From assembly GCF_003989665.1 (NCBI RefSeq), contig NZ_RZIJ01000005.1:242588-306587 (forward strand): a stretch of 64,000 nucleotides of DNA. The letters are read 5' to 3'. The translations under genes and the position numbers were made by a program. A model generated the notes under the pieces. It saw nothing but the letters and a program-made list of their open reading frames with translations. It searched no databases and had not been told where the DNA came from. Numbering within the stretch: position 1 is the stretch's first letter; every line of letters begins with the position of its first letter. Of the stretch, positions 20,082-28,322 are shown one piece after another. The stretch comes from Azospirillum doebereinerae. GTDB taxonomy: Bacteria > Pseudomonadota > Alphaproteobacteria > Azospirillales > Azospirillaceae.

Positions 20082-20232
20082 CAACCCTCTCTCCCCTGGG
20101 GAGAGGGTGGCCCGCAGGGCCGGTGAGGGGGCGTTGCGCCCGGAAGGGCGGAATAAGATCGTTCAGCCGGTGTTTTCCCTCGGCGATCCGCGATGCGTCC
20201 CCCTCACCCACCCCTCTCCCCGGGGGGAAGAG
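20082..20232. repeat. G+C-rich inverted-repeat block
   Basis: Between the ferredoxin reductase and GH17 genes. The left half has CCCTCTCTCCCCTGGGGAGAGGG followed by GCCGGTGAGGGGGC; the right half, about 60 bases on, has GTCCCCCTCACCCACCCCTC and CTCCCCGGGGGGAAGAGGG. The halves are mutually complementary. It belongs to the repeat family near 1.3 and 43.8 kb and lacks the conserved core of the four composite elements. The remaining ~140 bases before the GH17 start hold nothing I recognise. Confidence 0.7.
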
Positions 20233-20375
20233 GGCTTGAAGGCCAAGGAAAGAAGGCTTGAAGAGGTTTAAGCCGAATTGCCTGGATTTTCGTAGCACGC
20301 CTCCCAACGTCTTCGCCTCGTGACGGCGGCCGCCGCTCACGGTCCCTCCCGCGTTCCGGTGTAGACATCCCGCCC

Positions 20376-22142
20376 ATGCGTCTGATCCTGATCCTCGCCG
20401 CGCTTTGTGTCGCCGGCCTCGCGAACCTCGCCGTCTGGTCCCTGCCCAACCGGCCGATCCCGCTCGACCCTCCCCCCGGCGGCAAGCTGCGCAGCGTGTC
20501 CTTCGCCCCCTTCCGCGACGGGCAGAGCCCGCTGACCCAGGTCTTCCCCTCCGTCGCGCAGATCGAGGAGGATCTGGCCGCGCTCGCCCCGCAGGTGGCC
20601 GGGATCCGTACCTACACGTCCCTGGAGGGGCTGGAGGTGGTTCCGGAACTGGCGCGCAAGCACGGCCTCCAGGTCACCATGGGTGCCTGGCTGTCGTCGA
20701 AGACCACGAAGAACGAGGCGGAGATCGCCTCGCTGATCGATCTCGCCAACCGCTACCCGGACGTGATCACCCGCGTCATCGTCGGCAACGAGGTGCTGCT
20801 GCGCCGCGAGCTGACGCCCGAGCAGGTGACCGGCTACATCGACCGCGTGAAGGCGGCGGTGAAGCAGCCGGTGTCCTACGCCGACGTCTGGGAATGGTGG
20901 CTGAAATACCCGCAGATCGCGGATCACGTCGATTACCTGACCATCCACCTGCTGCCCTATTGGGAGGACGTGCCGGCCGGCGTCGCCGGGGCGACCGAGC
21001 GCATCCGCTCCTCCTACCGCACCATCGCCCAGCGTTTCCCCGGCAAGCCGATCCTGGTCGGCGAGACCGGCTGGCCGACCGCCGGCCGCTCGCGTGGCGC
21101 CGCCGTCCCCGGCCTCGTCAACAAGGCGACCTTCGTCAACGGCTTCGTCCGCATGGCCGAGCAGGAAGGCTTCGACTACAACGTGATCGAGGCCTTCGAC
21201 CAGGGCTGGAAGGCCAAGCTGGAGGGCACGGTCGGCGGCCATTGGGGGCTCTACGGCTCCGACCGGGTGGCGAAGTTCTCGCTGGCTGGGCCGGTGGTGG
21301 AGACACGGGACTGGCCGCGCCTGTTCGCCGTCTCCAGCGGGCTGGCCGTCGTGGTGCTGGCCGGGCTGGCGCTGACCCGGCGGCGCCTGCCGGGCTCGGG
21401 CTGGGCGGCGGTGATCCTCTTGGCGCAGGCGCTGTCCACCCTCTACGTCCACGCCGTGCACGCCGCGTTTCACGGGAAACATTACTGGCAGGACACCGCG
21501 CTGGCCGCCGTCATGCTGGCGCTGACCGCTGTGCTGGCGCTGTCGGTGCTGCTGGCCGCGCACCGCGCGCTGTCCACCGGCGGGCTGGCGCGGGAGCCGC
21601 TGGCGGGGCTGTACCACCCGCGCCCGGCGCTGTCGCGTATCGAGACGGCCGGGCGCTGGTCGGCGGTCGCGCTGGGGGCCATGGCGCTGGTCTGGGCGCT
21701 GCTGATCGTGTTCGATGGGCGTTACCGCGACTTCCCCAACCCTTACCTGCTGATCCCCGCCGTCGGGCTGCTGGCGCTGGGCGCCGTCCGCGCCGCCCGC
21801 CGCCCACTCGGCACCGTGGCGCGCGACGCCTACGGGATCGCCGCGCTGTTCCGCCCGGCGGTGCCGGTCGCCGACGCGCCGGCCCGCTGCCTGTGCGGCG
21901 CCGTCCGCCGCATGCCGGTCGAGTCGATCCTGGCCGCCGGCCTGCTGCTGGGCGCGGTTCTGACCCTGCTGGCCGAGGGCTTCGTTCCGCTGGAGTCGCT
22001 GATCCACGGGCAGCTTCCCTTCCTGGAGGCGCTGCACGAGGTCGATTGGACGCTGCCGAACTGGGAGGCCATCGGCTGGGCGGTGCTCCAAGCGGTGCTG
22101 GCGGTTCCCTTCGCCGCCGGGGTGCTGGCCGCGCGCAGGTAA
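20376..22142 (+). CDS. Membrane-anchored glycoside hydrolase family 17 (beta-1,3-glucan) protein
   Basis: A 588-residue protein with an N-terminal signal-anchor (residues 1-22), a GH17 domain (about 38-290) and a C-terminal part with about six to seven hydrophobic segments (from about 300). The GH17 acid/base and nucleophile glutamates are visible as E139 (IVGNEVLLR) and E230 (ILVGETGWPT). GH17 enzymes cut or transfer beta-1,3-glucans. Related domains occur in NdvB/NdvC-type cyclic beta-glucan enzymes of rhizobia, so a role in periplasmic or exported glucan remodelling is likely, but no glycosyltransferase domain is present in this protein. The gene ends at a strong hairpin. Exact substrate unknown. 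Confidence 0.82.
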   Translation: MRLILILAALCVAGLANLAVWSLPNRPIPLDPPPGGKLRSVSFAPFRDGQSPLTQVFPSVAQIEEDLAALAPQVAGIRTYTSLEGLEVVPELARKHGLQVTMGAWLSSKTTKNEAEIASLIDLANRYPDVITRVIVGNEVLLRRELTPEQVTGYIDRVKAAVKQPVSYADVWEWWLKYPQIADHVDYLTIHLLPYWEDVPAGVAGATERIRSSYRTIAQRFPGKPILVGETGWPTAGRSRGAAVPGLVNKATFVNGFVRMAEQEGFDYNVIEAFDQGWKAKLEGTVGGHWGLYGSDRVAKFSLAGPVVETRDWPRLFAVSSGLAVVVLAGLALTRRRLPGSGWAAVILLAQALSTLYVHAVHAAFHGKHYWQDTALAAVMLALTAVLALSVLLAAHRALSTGGLAREPLAGLYHPRPALSRIETAGRWSAVALGAMALVWALLIVFDGRYRDFPNPYLLIPAVGLLALGAVRAARRPLGTVARDAYGIAALFRPAVPVADAPARCLCGAVRRMPVESILAAGLLLGAVLTLLAEGFVPLESLIHGQLPFLEALHEVDWTLPNWEAIGWAVLQAVLAVPFAAGVLAARR

Positions 22143-22152
22143 GGATAGCCCT

Positions 22153-22178
22153 CCCGCGCAACGAGGCCGTTGCGCGGG
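22153..22178 (+). terminator. Hairpin after GH17 gene
   Basis: A perfect 11-base stem (CCCGCGCAACG with CGTTGCGCGGG) with a 4-base AGGC loop begins 11 bases past the GH17 stop. There is no T-run after it, so it is a probable but not classical terminator. Confidence 0.55.
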
Positions 22179-22235
22179 CTTGCCGGCTGTGGATTGATGG
22201 GCGGACCCGATCCCCGCTTGGCCGAGGTCCGTCCC

Positions 22236-22862
22236 ATGTCCTTCGAACTCTGGCTGGCCTTCGCCGCCGCGTCCGCCGTCATGCTCGCCATTCCCGGCCC
22301 GACGGTGCTGATCGTCGTCTCCTACGCGCTGGGCCATGGCCGGCGCTCCGCCATGGCGACGGTGGCGGGGGTGGCGCTTGGCGACTTCACCGCGATGACC
22401 GCGTCGATGCTGGGGCTGGGGGTGCTGCTGTCCACCTCGGCCGCGCTGTTCACCGGACTGAAATGGGCCGGCGCCGCCTATCTGGTCTATCTCGGCGTCA
22501 AGCTGTGGCGGGCGCCGGTCACGGCCGGGACCGAGCAGGCCGGCGAGCCCGATGTCAGCCCCCTGCGGATGCTGCTGCACACCTACGCGGTCACCGCGCT
22601 GAACCCCAAGAGCATCGTCTTCTTCGTCGCCTTCCTGCCGCAGTTCCTCGACACCGCCCGTCCGCTGGCCGGGCAGATGGTGGCGATGGAGGCAACCTTC
22701 CTGGTGCTGGCGACGCTGAACGCGACGCTCTACGCCCTGGCCGCCTCGGCGGCGCGCAAGGCGGTGCGCACGCCCTCGGTGCAGCGCGCGGTCAACCGGA
22801 CCGGCGGCTCGCTGCTGATCGGCGCCGGGCTGCTGACCGCCGCTTGGAAGAAGGCCGCCTGA
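22236..22862 (+). CDS. LysE/RhtB-family amino-acid exporter
   Basis: A 208-residue inner-membrane protein with six predicted hydrophobic segments and the LysE-family N-terminus (WLAFAAASAVMLAIPGPTVLIV), where the PGP motif is diagnostic. The conserved TALNPKSIVFFVAFLPQFLD segment lies in the middle. Members export amino acids such as lysine, threonine or homoserine lactone; specificity cannot be read. I chose the ATG at 22236 because GAGGTCC lies upstream and the fold starts there; 22 further codons are open upstream. Transcribed alone; it is followed after about 130 bases by the HD-GYP regulator. Confidence 0.88.
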   Translation: MSFELWLAFAAASAVMLAIPGPTVLIVVSYALGHGRRSAMATVAGVALGDFTAMTASMLGLGVLLSTSAALFTGLKWAGAAYLVYLGVKLWRAPVTAGTEQAGEPDVSPLRMLLHTYAVTALNPKSIVFFVAFLPQFLDTARPLAGQMVAMEATFLVLATLNATLYALAASAARKAVRTPSVQRAVNRTGGSLLIGAGLLTAAWKKAA

Positions 22863-22995
22863 TCCCCGGCGGCTTTGCCGCAACGCGGCGGCGTTGACAA
22901 TGCGCGGTTTTCAAGCCGAAAATTGTGAAAATGCGTGCGCTTGCACGCAAAGCATCCAGATTGGACGTGCCGGGCGACCGGCGGGAGCGGGCGCG

Positions 22996-24534
22996 ATGGC
23001 TGGACCGGCGGAGATCGAAGGGGAGGGGGACGCCTTGCTGTTCGCCAGCGAATCCCCGGACGGCAGCGCTCCGGCGCCCCAGCCCACGCCGCCTTGGCTG
23101 ATCCTGATCGCCGACGACGACCGCGAGGTCCACGCCATCACCCGCATGGTCTTGGGCAGCGTGACCTTCGAGGACCGGCGGCTGACCTTCCTGTCGGCGT
23201 ATTCGGGGCAGGAGGCGCGGGCGTTGCTGGCCCAGCACGCCGACATCGCCGCCATCCTGCTGGACGTGGTGATGGAGACCGACGACGCCGGTCTGACCTT
23301 GGTCCGCCACATCCGAGAGGAGCTGGACAACCACCTGATCCGCATCATCCTGCGCACCGGCCAGCCGGGGCAGGCGCCCGAACGCCACGTCATCGCCGCC
23401 TACGACATCAACGACTACAAGGCCAAGAGCGAACTCACCGCGCAGAAGCTGTTCACCGCGACAGTGGCGGCGCTCCGCTCCTACCGGCACATCGCGACGG
23501 TCGAGCGCAACCGGCAGGGGCTGGAGACGGTGATGGAAGCCGCCGACCGGCTTTACGAACAGCGCAGCCGCGAGGGCTTCCTCGCCACTCTGGCCGAGCA
23601 GGCGGCGCGGCTGCTGCCACCGGGCGGGACGGTCCGGCTGTGCGGGGTCGGCGACGGGCCGGAACTGCCCGGAGGCGGCGCCGTTCTTTTGACCGCCGCG
23701 CTGGCGGATGGACAGCCGCGCTGGGGCGTCGGCGTCGCCGTGGTTCCCCTGCGCACCCGCATCGCGGATCCGCTGGCGCTCTGCGTCCTGGGCCAGCCGC
23801 CGCTTGCCCAGGACGAGCGCCGGCTGGTCGCGCTGTTCTGCGACAAGGCGGGGACCGGGCTGGACAACCTGCACCTTTACGACCGGCTGAACCAAGCGCA
23901 GGTCGCCACCGTCCACGCGCTGGGCAAGCTGGCCGAGTACAAGGACGAGGTCACCGGCGACCACGTGAAGCGGCTGGGCCGCTGGGCGACCGCCGTCGCG
24001 CTGGAGCTGCGCGCGCGCGGCCTGTTCGCCGGGGAACTCGACGACGGTTTCTGCGGCATGATCGGGCTGGCGAGCGTGCTGCACGACGTCGGCAAGGTGG
24101 CCATTCCCGACGCCATCCTGCGCAAGCCGGGCCGGCTCGACGCCGAGGAGATGCGCCACATGCGCGAGCACGCCGCCATCGGCGGCGCCATCCTGCGCGA
24201 CGCGGGCGGCCCGGACGGCGAGCGCGGGCGCAACATCCTGACGCTGGGCGCCGAGATCGCGGAAAGCCACCACGAGAAGTTCGACGGCAGCGGCTACCCG
24301 CACGCGCTGGCCGGCGAGGCCATCCCGCTGGCCGGGCGCATCGTCGCGGTGGCCGACGTGTTCGACGCGCTGCTGCACCGCCGCCCCTACAAGAAGGCGT
24401 GGGAACTGGAGGAGGTGCTGGAGCTGCTGCGCGCCGAGTCGGGCAAGCATTTCGACCCGCGCGTGGTCGACGCCTTCCTGGCCGTGCTGGCGCGCGACGG
24501 GGTGCCGCTGCCCGCCGCGACCGCCGGTGCGTAA
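22996..24534 (+). CDS. Response regulator with REC, DUF3369-like and HD-GYP domains
   Basis: A protein of about 512 residues. A REC domain at the N-terminus has IADDDREVHAITRM and the phospho-acceptor region ILLDVVMETDDAG. A middle sensor-like region (about 170-320) matches the DUF3369 type found between REC and HD-GYP. The C-terminal HD-GYP phosphodiesterase has VLHDVGKVAIPDAILRKPG, HMREHAAIGGAIL and SHHEKFDGSGYP, so the metal ligands appear intact. It should hydrolyse cyclic-di-GMP when phosphorylated, affecting motility or attachment. The start is uncertain: I prefer the ATG at 22996 after GGGAG, but the frame is open from 22894. No cognate kinase lies next to it. Its end is 7 bases from the convergent dapB. 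Confidence 0.85.
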   Translation: MAGPAEIEGEGDALLFASESPDGSAPAPQPTPPWLILIADDDREVHAITRMVLGSVTFEDRRLTFLSAYSGQEARALLAQHADIAAILLDVVMETDDAGLTLVRHIREELDNHLIRIILRTGQPGQAPERHVIAAYDINDYKAKSELTAQKLFTATVAALRSYRHIATVERNRQGLETVMEAADRLYEQRSREGFLATLAEQAARLLPPGGTVRLCGVGDGPELPGGGAVLLTAALADGQPRWGVGVAVVPLRTRIADPLALCVLGQPPLAQDERRLVALFCDKAGTGLDNLHLYDRLNQAQVATVHALGKLAEYKDEVTGDHVKRLGRWATAVALELRARGLFAGELDDGFCGMIGLASVLHDVGKVAIPDAILRKPGRLDAEEMRHMREHAAIGGAILRDAGGPDGERGRNILTLGAEIAESHHEKFDGSGYPHALAGEAIPLAGRIVAVADVFDALLHRRPYKKAWELEEVLELLRAESGKHFDPRVVDAFLAVLARDGVPLPAATAGA

Positions 24535-24541
24535 GGGGGCG

Positions 24542-25339
24542 TTACAGCCCCAGCACGTCCTTCATGCTGTAGAGGCCGGGCGACTTGTCGCGCGCCCACA
24601 GCGCGGCGCGCACGGCGCCCTTGGCATAGATCTGCCGGCCCGACGCCTTGTGGGTCAACTCGACCCGCTCGCCGTCCCCGGCGAACATCACCACATGGTC
24701 GCCGATCACGTCGCCGCCGCGCAGCGTGGCGAAGCCGATCTCGCCGCGCGGGCGGGCGCCGGTGTGGCCGTCGCGCACCTTCTGCCAGACATCCTCCAGC
24801 GCCACCTTGCGCCCGGCGGCGGCGGCGCGGCCGAGGCCCAGCGCGGTGCCCGACGGCGCGTCCACCTTGTTGCGGTGGTGCATCTCCAGGATGTCGATGT
24901 CGAAGTCGTCGCCCAGCGCGCCGGCCACCTGCTCGACCAGCGCCAGCAGCAGGTTGACGCCCAGCGACATGTTGGGCGACTGGACGATGGGGGTGTGGGT
25001 GGCGGCGGTGGCGATGGCGGCCTGCTGCGCCGGGTTCAAGCCGGTGGTGCCGACGATCAGCGCGGTCTGCGACTGCGCGGCCAAGGCGGCGTGGCGCTCG
25101 GTGGATTCCGGGCTGGTGAAGTCGATCACCGCGTCGCTTTGGGCGAACAGCGCCACCGCGTCGTCGATGGCGGCGACGCCCAGCGCGTCGATCCCGGCCA
25201 GCAGGCCCAGATCCTTGCCCAGCGCCGGCCCGCCGACCCGTTCGGTGCCGCCGGCCAGCGTGCAGCCGGCGGTCGCCGCGATCTCGCGCACCAGCATCTG
25301 ACCCATGCGCCCCGCGCACCCGACGACACCGATCTTCAT
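24542..25339 (-). CDS. dapB: 4-hydroxy-tetrahydrodipicolinate reductase
   Basis: A 265-residue enzyme of the lysine/diaminopimelate pathway that reduces hydroxytetrahydrodipicolinate with NAD(P)H. The nucleotide-binding motif is KIGVVGCAGRMGQML, and the catalytic signature EMHHRNKVDAPSGTAL is complete. The ATG at 25339 follows GGGAGGG; a GTG one codon upstream is the alternative. Length is normal. It is convergent with the HD-GYP gene (7-base gap) and 45 bases downstream of znuA. Confidence 0.95.
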   Translation of the reverse strand: MKIGVVGCAGRMGQMLVREIAATAGCTLAGGTERVGGPALGKDLGLLAGIDALGVAAIDDAVALFAQSDAVIDFTSPESTERHAALAAQSQTALIVGTTGLNPAQQAAIATAATHTPIVQSPNMSLGVNLLLALVEQVAGALGDDFDIDILEMHHRNKVDAPSGTALGLGRAAAAGRKVALEDVWQKVRDGHTGARPRGEIGFATLRGGDVIGDHVVMFAGDGERVELTHKASGRQIYAKGAVRAALWARDKSPGLYSMKDVLGL

Positions 25340-25384
25340 CACGCCCTCCCCTGATGGATGGTCAGGGGTTTAGCACAGCCCGCC

Positions 25385-26362
25385 TCAGCCCCCAAGGCAG
25401 CCGCGCAAGGACGCCGCCAGATTGCGCATCAGCGCCGGGTAGAGCGCCACGCCCTCCGCCAAGTCGGCGCCCTCGGGGTCGAGCACGCCGGTCTTGGCCT
25501 TGGTGCCCTCGGTCACGGTGCGGACCAGGGCGGGTTCGAACTGCGGCTCGGCGAAGACGCAGGAGGCGTCGAGCCCGGCGATCTTGGCGCGGATCGCCGA
25601 CAGGCGCTTGGCCGAAGGGCGGCGGTCCGGGTTGACGGTGATCGAGCCGACCGCCGACAGGTTGTAGCGCGCCTCATAGTACTGGTAGGCGTCGTGGAAG
25701 ACGACGAAGGGCTTGGCCGCCACCGGGGCCAGGGTCGCCTTCAACTCGGCGTCAAGCGCGTCGATGGATTGCAGCGCGCGCTCGGCGTTGGTCCGGTAGG
25801 CTTCGGCGTTGACGGCGTCCTTGGCGGCGAGCGCCTCGGCCGTCGCGGTCACGATCCGCCGGGCGTTGACCGGGTCGAGCCAGAGGTGGGTGTTCACCTC
25901 GTCGTGATCGTGGTCGTCGTCATGGCCGTGCGCGTGGGCGTCCTTCTTGCCGTGGTCGTGGCTATGCTCGTGCCCATGGTCGTGGGCCTCCCAGGCGCCG
26001 CCCTCGCGCGCGTCCAGCAGCGTCATGCCCGGCACCGTCATCAGCGTCACCACCGTCGCCTTGGCGGCGTTGGAGGAGAGAGGCTTTTCCAGGAAGCTCT
26101 CCATCTCCGGCCCGACCCAGACGACCAGATCGGCGGTGGACAGGGCCTTCGCGTCCGACGGCTTGAGCGTGTAGGTGTGGGGCGAGGCCCCGCCGCGCAC
26201 CAACAGCGCCGGCTCGCCGACCCCCTGCATCACCGACGCCACCAGCGAATGGATCGGCTTGATCGAGACGACGACCTTCGGCGCGTCGGCCAGCGCGGCC
26301 CCTGCGTTCGCGAGGGTGCCCAGCAGGGCGGTCATGGCGATGGGCAGCGCAAAACGGCGCAT
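25385..26362 (-). CDS. znuA: Zinc ABC transporter periplasmic binding protein
   Basis: A 325-residue zinc-binding protein of the cluster-9 family. It has a Sec signal peptide (MRRFALPIAMTALLGTLANAGAALA), the first zinc ligand in VVSIKPIHSLVASVM-GxxSPHTYTLKPSDA, a histidine/aspartate-rich loop (about residues 122-156, with HDHGHEHSHDHG and HAHGHDDDHDHD), then NTHLWLDPVNAR and VFHDAYQYYEARY. These are the usual ligands and the mobile zinc-scavenging loop of ZnuA. It delivers zinc to ZnuBC. It is divergent from znuC and shares the Zur-like operator at 26432-26451. Confidence 0.95.
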   Translation of the reverse strand: MRRFALPIAMTALLGTLANAGAALADAPKVVVSIKPIHSLVASVMQGVGEPALLVRGGASPHTYTLKPSDAKALSTADLVVWVGPEMESFLEKPLSSNAAKATVVTLMTVPGMTLLDAREGGAWEAHDHGHEHSHDHGKKDAHAHGHDDDHDHDEVNTHLWLDPVNARRIVTATAEALAAKDAVNAEAYRTNAERALQSIDALDAELKATLAPVAAKPFVVFHDAYQYYEARYNLSAVGSITVNPDRRPSAKRLSAIRAKIAGLDASCVFAEPQFEPALVRTVTEGTKAKTGVLDPEGADLAEGVALYPALMRNLAASLRGCLGG

Positions 26363-26431
26363 GGGTGCAATCCTCTTGTCTGGCTGGACAGGTGGTCGGT
26401 TTGGGCGCATATGGAGCGTTCTCCGCCCATT

Positions 26432-26451
26432 TGTCACGTTATAACGTAACA
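26432..26451. promoter_or_regulatory. Zur-like operator between znuA and znuCB
   Basis: TGTCACGTTATAACGTAACA is a 20-base inverted repeat with one mismatched pair; its central 12 bases ACGTTATAACGT are a perfect palindrome with the GTTATAAC heart of known alphaproteobacterial Zur boxes. It lies in the only gap between the divergent zinc-uptake genes, so zinc-bound Zur would repress both. Its right edge touches the annotated znuC ATG. Confidence 0.8.
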
Positions 26452-27251
26452 TGTCAATCGCTCCAAACGCCGGGTCCATGCCCGCTTCCGATTCCGGCCC
26501 CTTGGTGTGGACGGAGGATCTGTCGGTCCGCTTCGGCGGCCGCTCGGTGCTGAACCACGTCGACGTCGCCGTCCACCCCGGCGAGGTGGTGACGCTGATC
26601 GGCCCCAACGGCGCCGGAAAGACCACGCTGGTGCGCGCCGTGCTGGGGCTGGTGCGACCCAGCGGCGGCCATGTCCGGCGCCGGCCGGGCCTGCGCGTCG
26701 GCTACATGCCGCAGCGCTTGACGGTGGACGCCACCCTGCCGCTGACGGTGCGCCGCTTCCTGGCGCTGTGGCGGCCGGTGCCGGCGGAGCGGATCGAGAC
26801 CGCGCTGGAGGAGGCCGGGGTCGCCCGGCTGGCCGATTCCGCCGTGCAGACGGTCTCGGGCGGCGAGATGCAGCGGGTGCTGCTGGCCCGCGCGCTGCTG
26901 AGCGACCCGGACCTGCTGGTGCTCGACGAGCCGGACCAGGCGGTGGACGTGCACGGGCAGGCCGAACTCTTCGCCCGCATCGAGCATGTGCGGCGGCATC
27001 GCGGCTGCGGCATCCTGCTGGTCAGCCACGACCTGCACACGGTGATGGCGCGCACCGACCGGGTGGTCTGCATGAACGGCCATGTCTGCTGCCACGGCCG
27101 GCCGGAGGACGTCAGCCGCCACCCCGAATACCACGCCCTGTTCGGCCGCCACGCGGCGGAGCTGGCGGTCTACGTGCACCATCACGACCACGCCCACGAC
27201 GAATCCCGCAAGATCGTCGACGGGCACGACGGGGATTGCTGCCATGGATGA
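26451..27251 (+). CDS. znuC: Zinc ABC transporter ATP-binding protein
   Basis: A 266-residue ATPase if started at 26451. Walker A GPNGAGKTTL (51-60), signature SGGEMQRVLLARALL, Walker B LLVLDEPD and the switch histidine (LLVSHDLHTV) are all present. The C-terminus is His/Cys rich (VHHHDHAHDES, GDCCHG), consistent with zinc handling. The start is a problem: the ATG at 26451 abuts the Zur palindrome and has no Shine-Dalgarno sequence; the next in-frame ATG at 26478 also has a weak site. Either a leaderless message or the later start is likely. It overlaps znuB by eight bases. Confidence 0.93.
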   Translation: MSIAPNAGSMPASDSGPLVWTEDLSVRFGGRSVLNHVDVAVHPGEVVTLIGPNGAGKTTLVRAVLGLVRPSGGHVRRRPGLRVGYMPQRLTVDATLPLTVRRFLALWRPVPAERIETALEEAGVARLADSAVQTVSGGEMQRVLLARALLSDPDLLVLDEPDQAVDVHGQAELFARIEHVRRHRGCGILLVSHDLHTVMARTDRVVCMNGHVCCHGRPEDVSRHPEYHALFGRHAAELAVYVHHHDHAHDESRKIVDGHDGDCCHG

Positions 27252-28029
27252 TTTCGTCGTCCGCGCGCTGGTGGCCGGCTGCGGCATCGCGGCGCTGGCT
27301 GGGCCGCTGGGGTCCTTCGTGGTGTGGCGGCGCATGGCCTATTTCGGCGACACGCTGTCCCATTCGGCCCTGCTGGGGGTGACGCTGGGCTTCCTGCTGG
27401 GCGTCAACCCGATGATCGGGGTGATGGCGGTCTGCGTGGCGCTGGCGCTCGCCTTGGTGGCGTTGCAGCGGCGGCGCACGCTGGCGGCGGACACGCTGCT
27501 CGGCATCCTGTCGCACGGCTCGCTGTCGCTGGGGCTGGTGGCGCTGGCCTTCCTGGAGACCCTGCGCGTCGACCTGATGGCCTACCTGTTCGGCGACATC
27601 CTGTCGGTGACGACGAGCGACCTCGCCTGGATCTACGGCGGCGGGGTGGTGGCGCTGGCGGGGCTGGCGCTGCTGTGGCGCCGGCTGCTGGCGGTCACGG
27701 TGGACGAGGATCTGGCGCGGGTCGAGGGCATGCCGGTGGACGCGCTGCGTCTGGCCTTCATGCTGCTGATCGCGCTGGTGATCGCGGTCGCGATGAAGGT
27801 GGTGGGGATCCTGCTGATCACCTCGCTGCTGATCATCCCCGCCGCCGCCGCCCGCCGCTTCGCCCGCACCCCGGAAACCATGGCGGCGCTGGCCTCGGTG
27901 CTGGGCGTGGTCGCGGTCGTCGCGGGGATGATGGCGTCGCTGAACTGGGATTTGCCGGGAGGACCTTGCGTGGTCGTCTCGGCGGCGGCGCTGTTCCTGA
28001 TCGGCTCGGCGGTGCCGATGCGGGGGTAA
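27244..28029 (+). CDS. znuB: Zinc ABC transporter permease
   Basis: A 261-residue membrane protein of the ABC-3 family with about eight hydrophobic segments. Conserved pieces include VVWRRMAYFGDTLSHSALLGV near the N-terminus and GILLITSLLIIPAAAARRF near the C-terminus. It forms the channel for zinc taken from ZnuA. The ATG overlaps the end of znuC by eight bases (ATGGATGA), so translation is coupled. Confidence 0.95.
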   Translation: MDDFVVRALVAGCGIAALAGPLGSFVVWRRMAYFGDTLSHSALLGVTLGFLLGVNPMIGVMAVCVALALALVALQRRRTLAADTLLGILSHGSLSLGLVALAFLETLRVDLMAYLFGDILSVTTSDLAWIYGGGVVALAGLALLWRRLLAVTVDEDLARVEGMPVDALRLAFMLLIALVIAVAMKVVGILLITSLLIIPAAAARRFARTPETMAALASVLGVVAVVAGMMASLNWDLPGGPCVVVSAAALFLIGSAVPMRG

Positions 28030-28074
28030 GGGCGGATTGCACAACCGGAAAAGGAAACGGGTGTGTGAAATTCC

Positions 28075-28126
28075 CGTCTGCACCATAATCCGGGGGCAGA
28101 CGCGGTGGCGGGAGGGCCGCCACCGC
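28075..28126 (+). other. Two stem-loops upstream of the 23-residue ORF
   Basis: Two consecutive inverted repeats precede the small ORF at 28152. The first pairs CGTCTGC (28075-28081) with GCAGACG (28096-28102) around a 14-base loop. The second pairs GCGGTGGCGG (28102-28111) with CCGCCACCGC (28117-28126), a perfect 10-base stem with a 5-base loop, ending 25 bases before the ATG. They could be the znuB terminator, a regulatory leader of the small ORF, or both. A weak TTGCAC sits at 28037. Confidence 0.5.
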
Positions 28127-28151
28127 CGCTGCACGAACGGAGGGCACGAGG

Positions 28152-28223
28152 ATGAACCAAATCCTCACTCTCCTGATCCTGGTGCTGGAGATCGTCAAGC
28201 GGCTGCTTGACCTTCTGCACTAA
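28152..28223 (+). CDS. Possible 23-residue hydrophobic peptide
   Basis: The ORF encodes MNQILTLLILVLEIVKRLLD then LLH: leucine/isoleucine rich, with the few charged residues grouped towards the C-terminus, so it could form a short membrane helix. A good ribosome-binding site (GGAGGG, then CACGAGG) precedes the ATG. It is framed by two strong stem-loops upstream and a perfect 13-base hairpin just downstream (28233-28263). The size and composition resemble type I toxin or other membrane micro-peptides, but I recognise no family member and saw no antisense RNA promoter with confidence. It could still be a chance ORF in the znuB-ftsK gap. Confidence 0.45.
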   Translation: MNQILTLLILVLEIVKRLLDLLH

Positions 28224-28232
28224 GATCGGGCG

Positions 28233-28263
28233 GGCGAGTTGGGGATGGCGTCCCCAACTCGCC
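28233..28263. terminator. Perfect 13-base hairpin between small ORF and ftsK
   Basis: GGCGAGTTGGGGA pairs perfectly with TCCCCAACTCGCC around a 5-base loop, 9 bases past the small ORF stop and about 60 bases past the ftsK stop on the other strand. No T-run on either side, so any termination would be through structure alone. Confidence 0.6.
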
Positions 28264-28322
28264 TACCCCTGATATTGGTGTCGCCACCCGCCGCTGTCAA
28301 TCCACCCCGGCCCACGCAATCC

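Noticed and set aside
20337..22883. An 848-codon frame on the minus strand opposite the GH17 and LysE genes
   Set aside because: Low-complexity Gln/Arg/Gly/His composition typical of antisense shadows; both genes beneath have clear family motifs.
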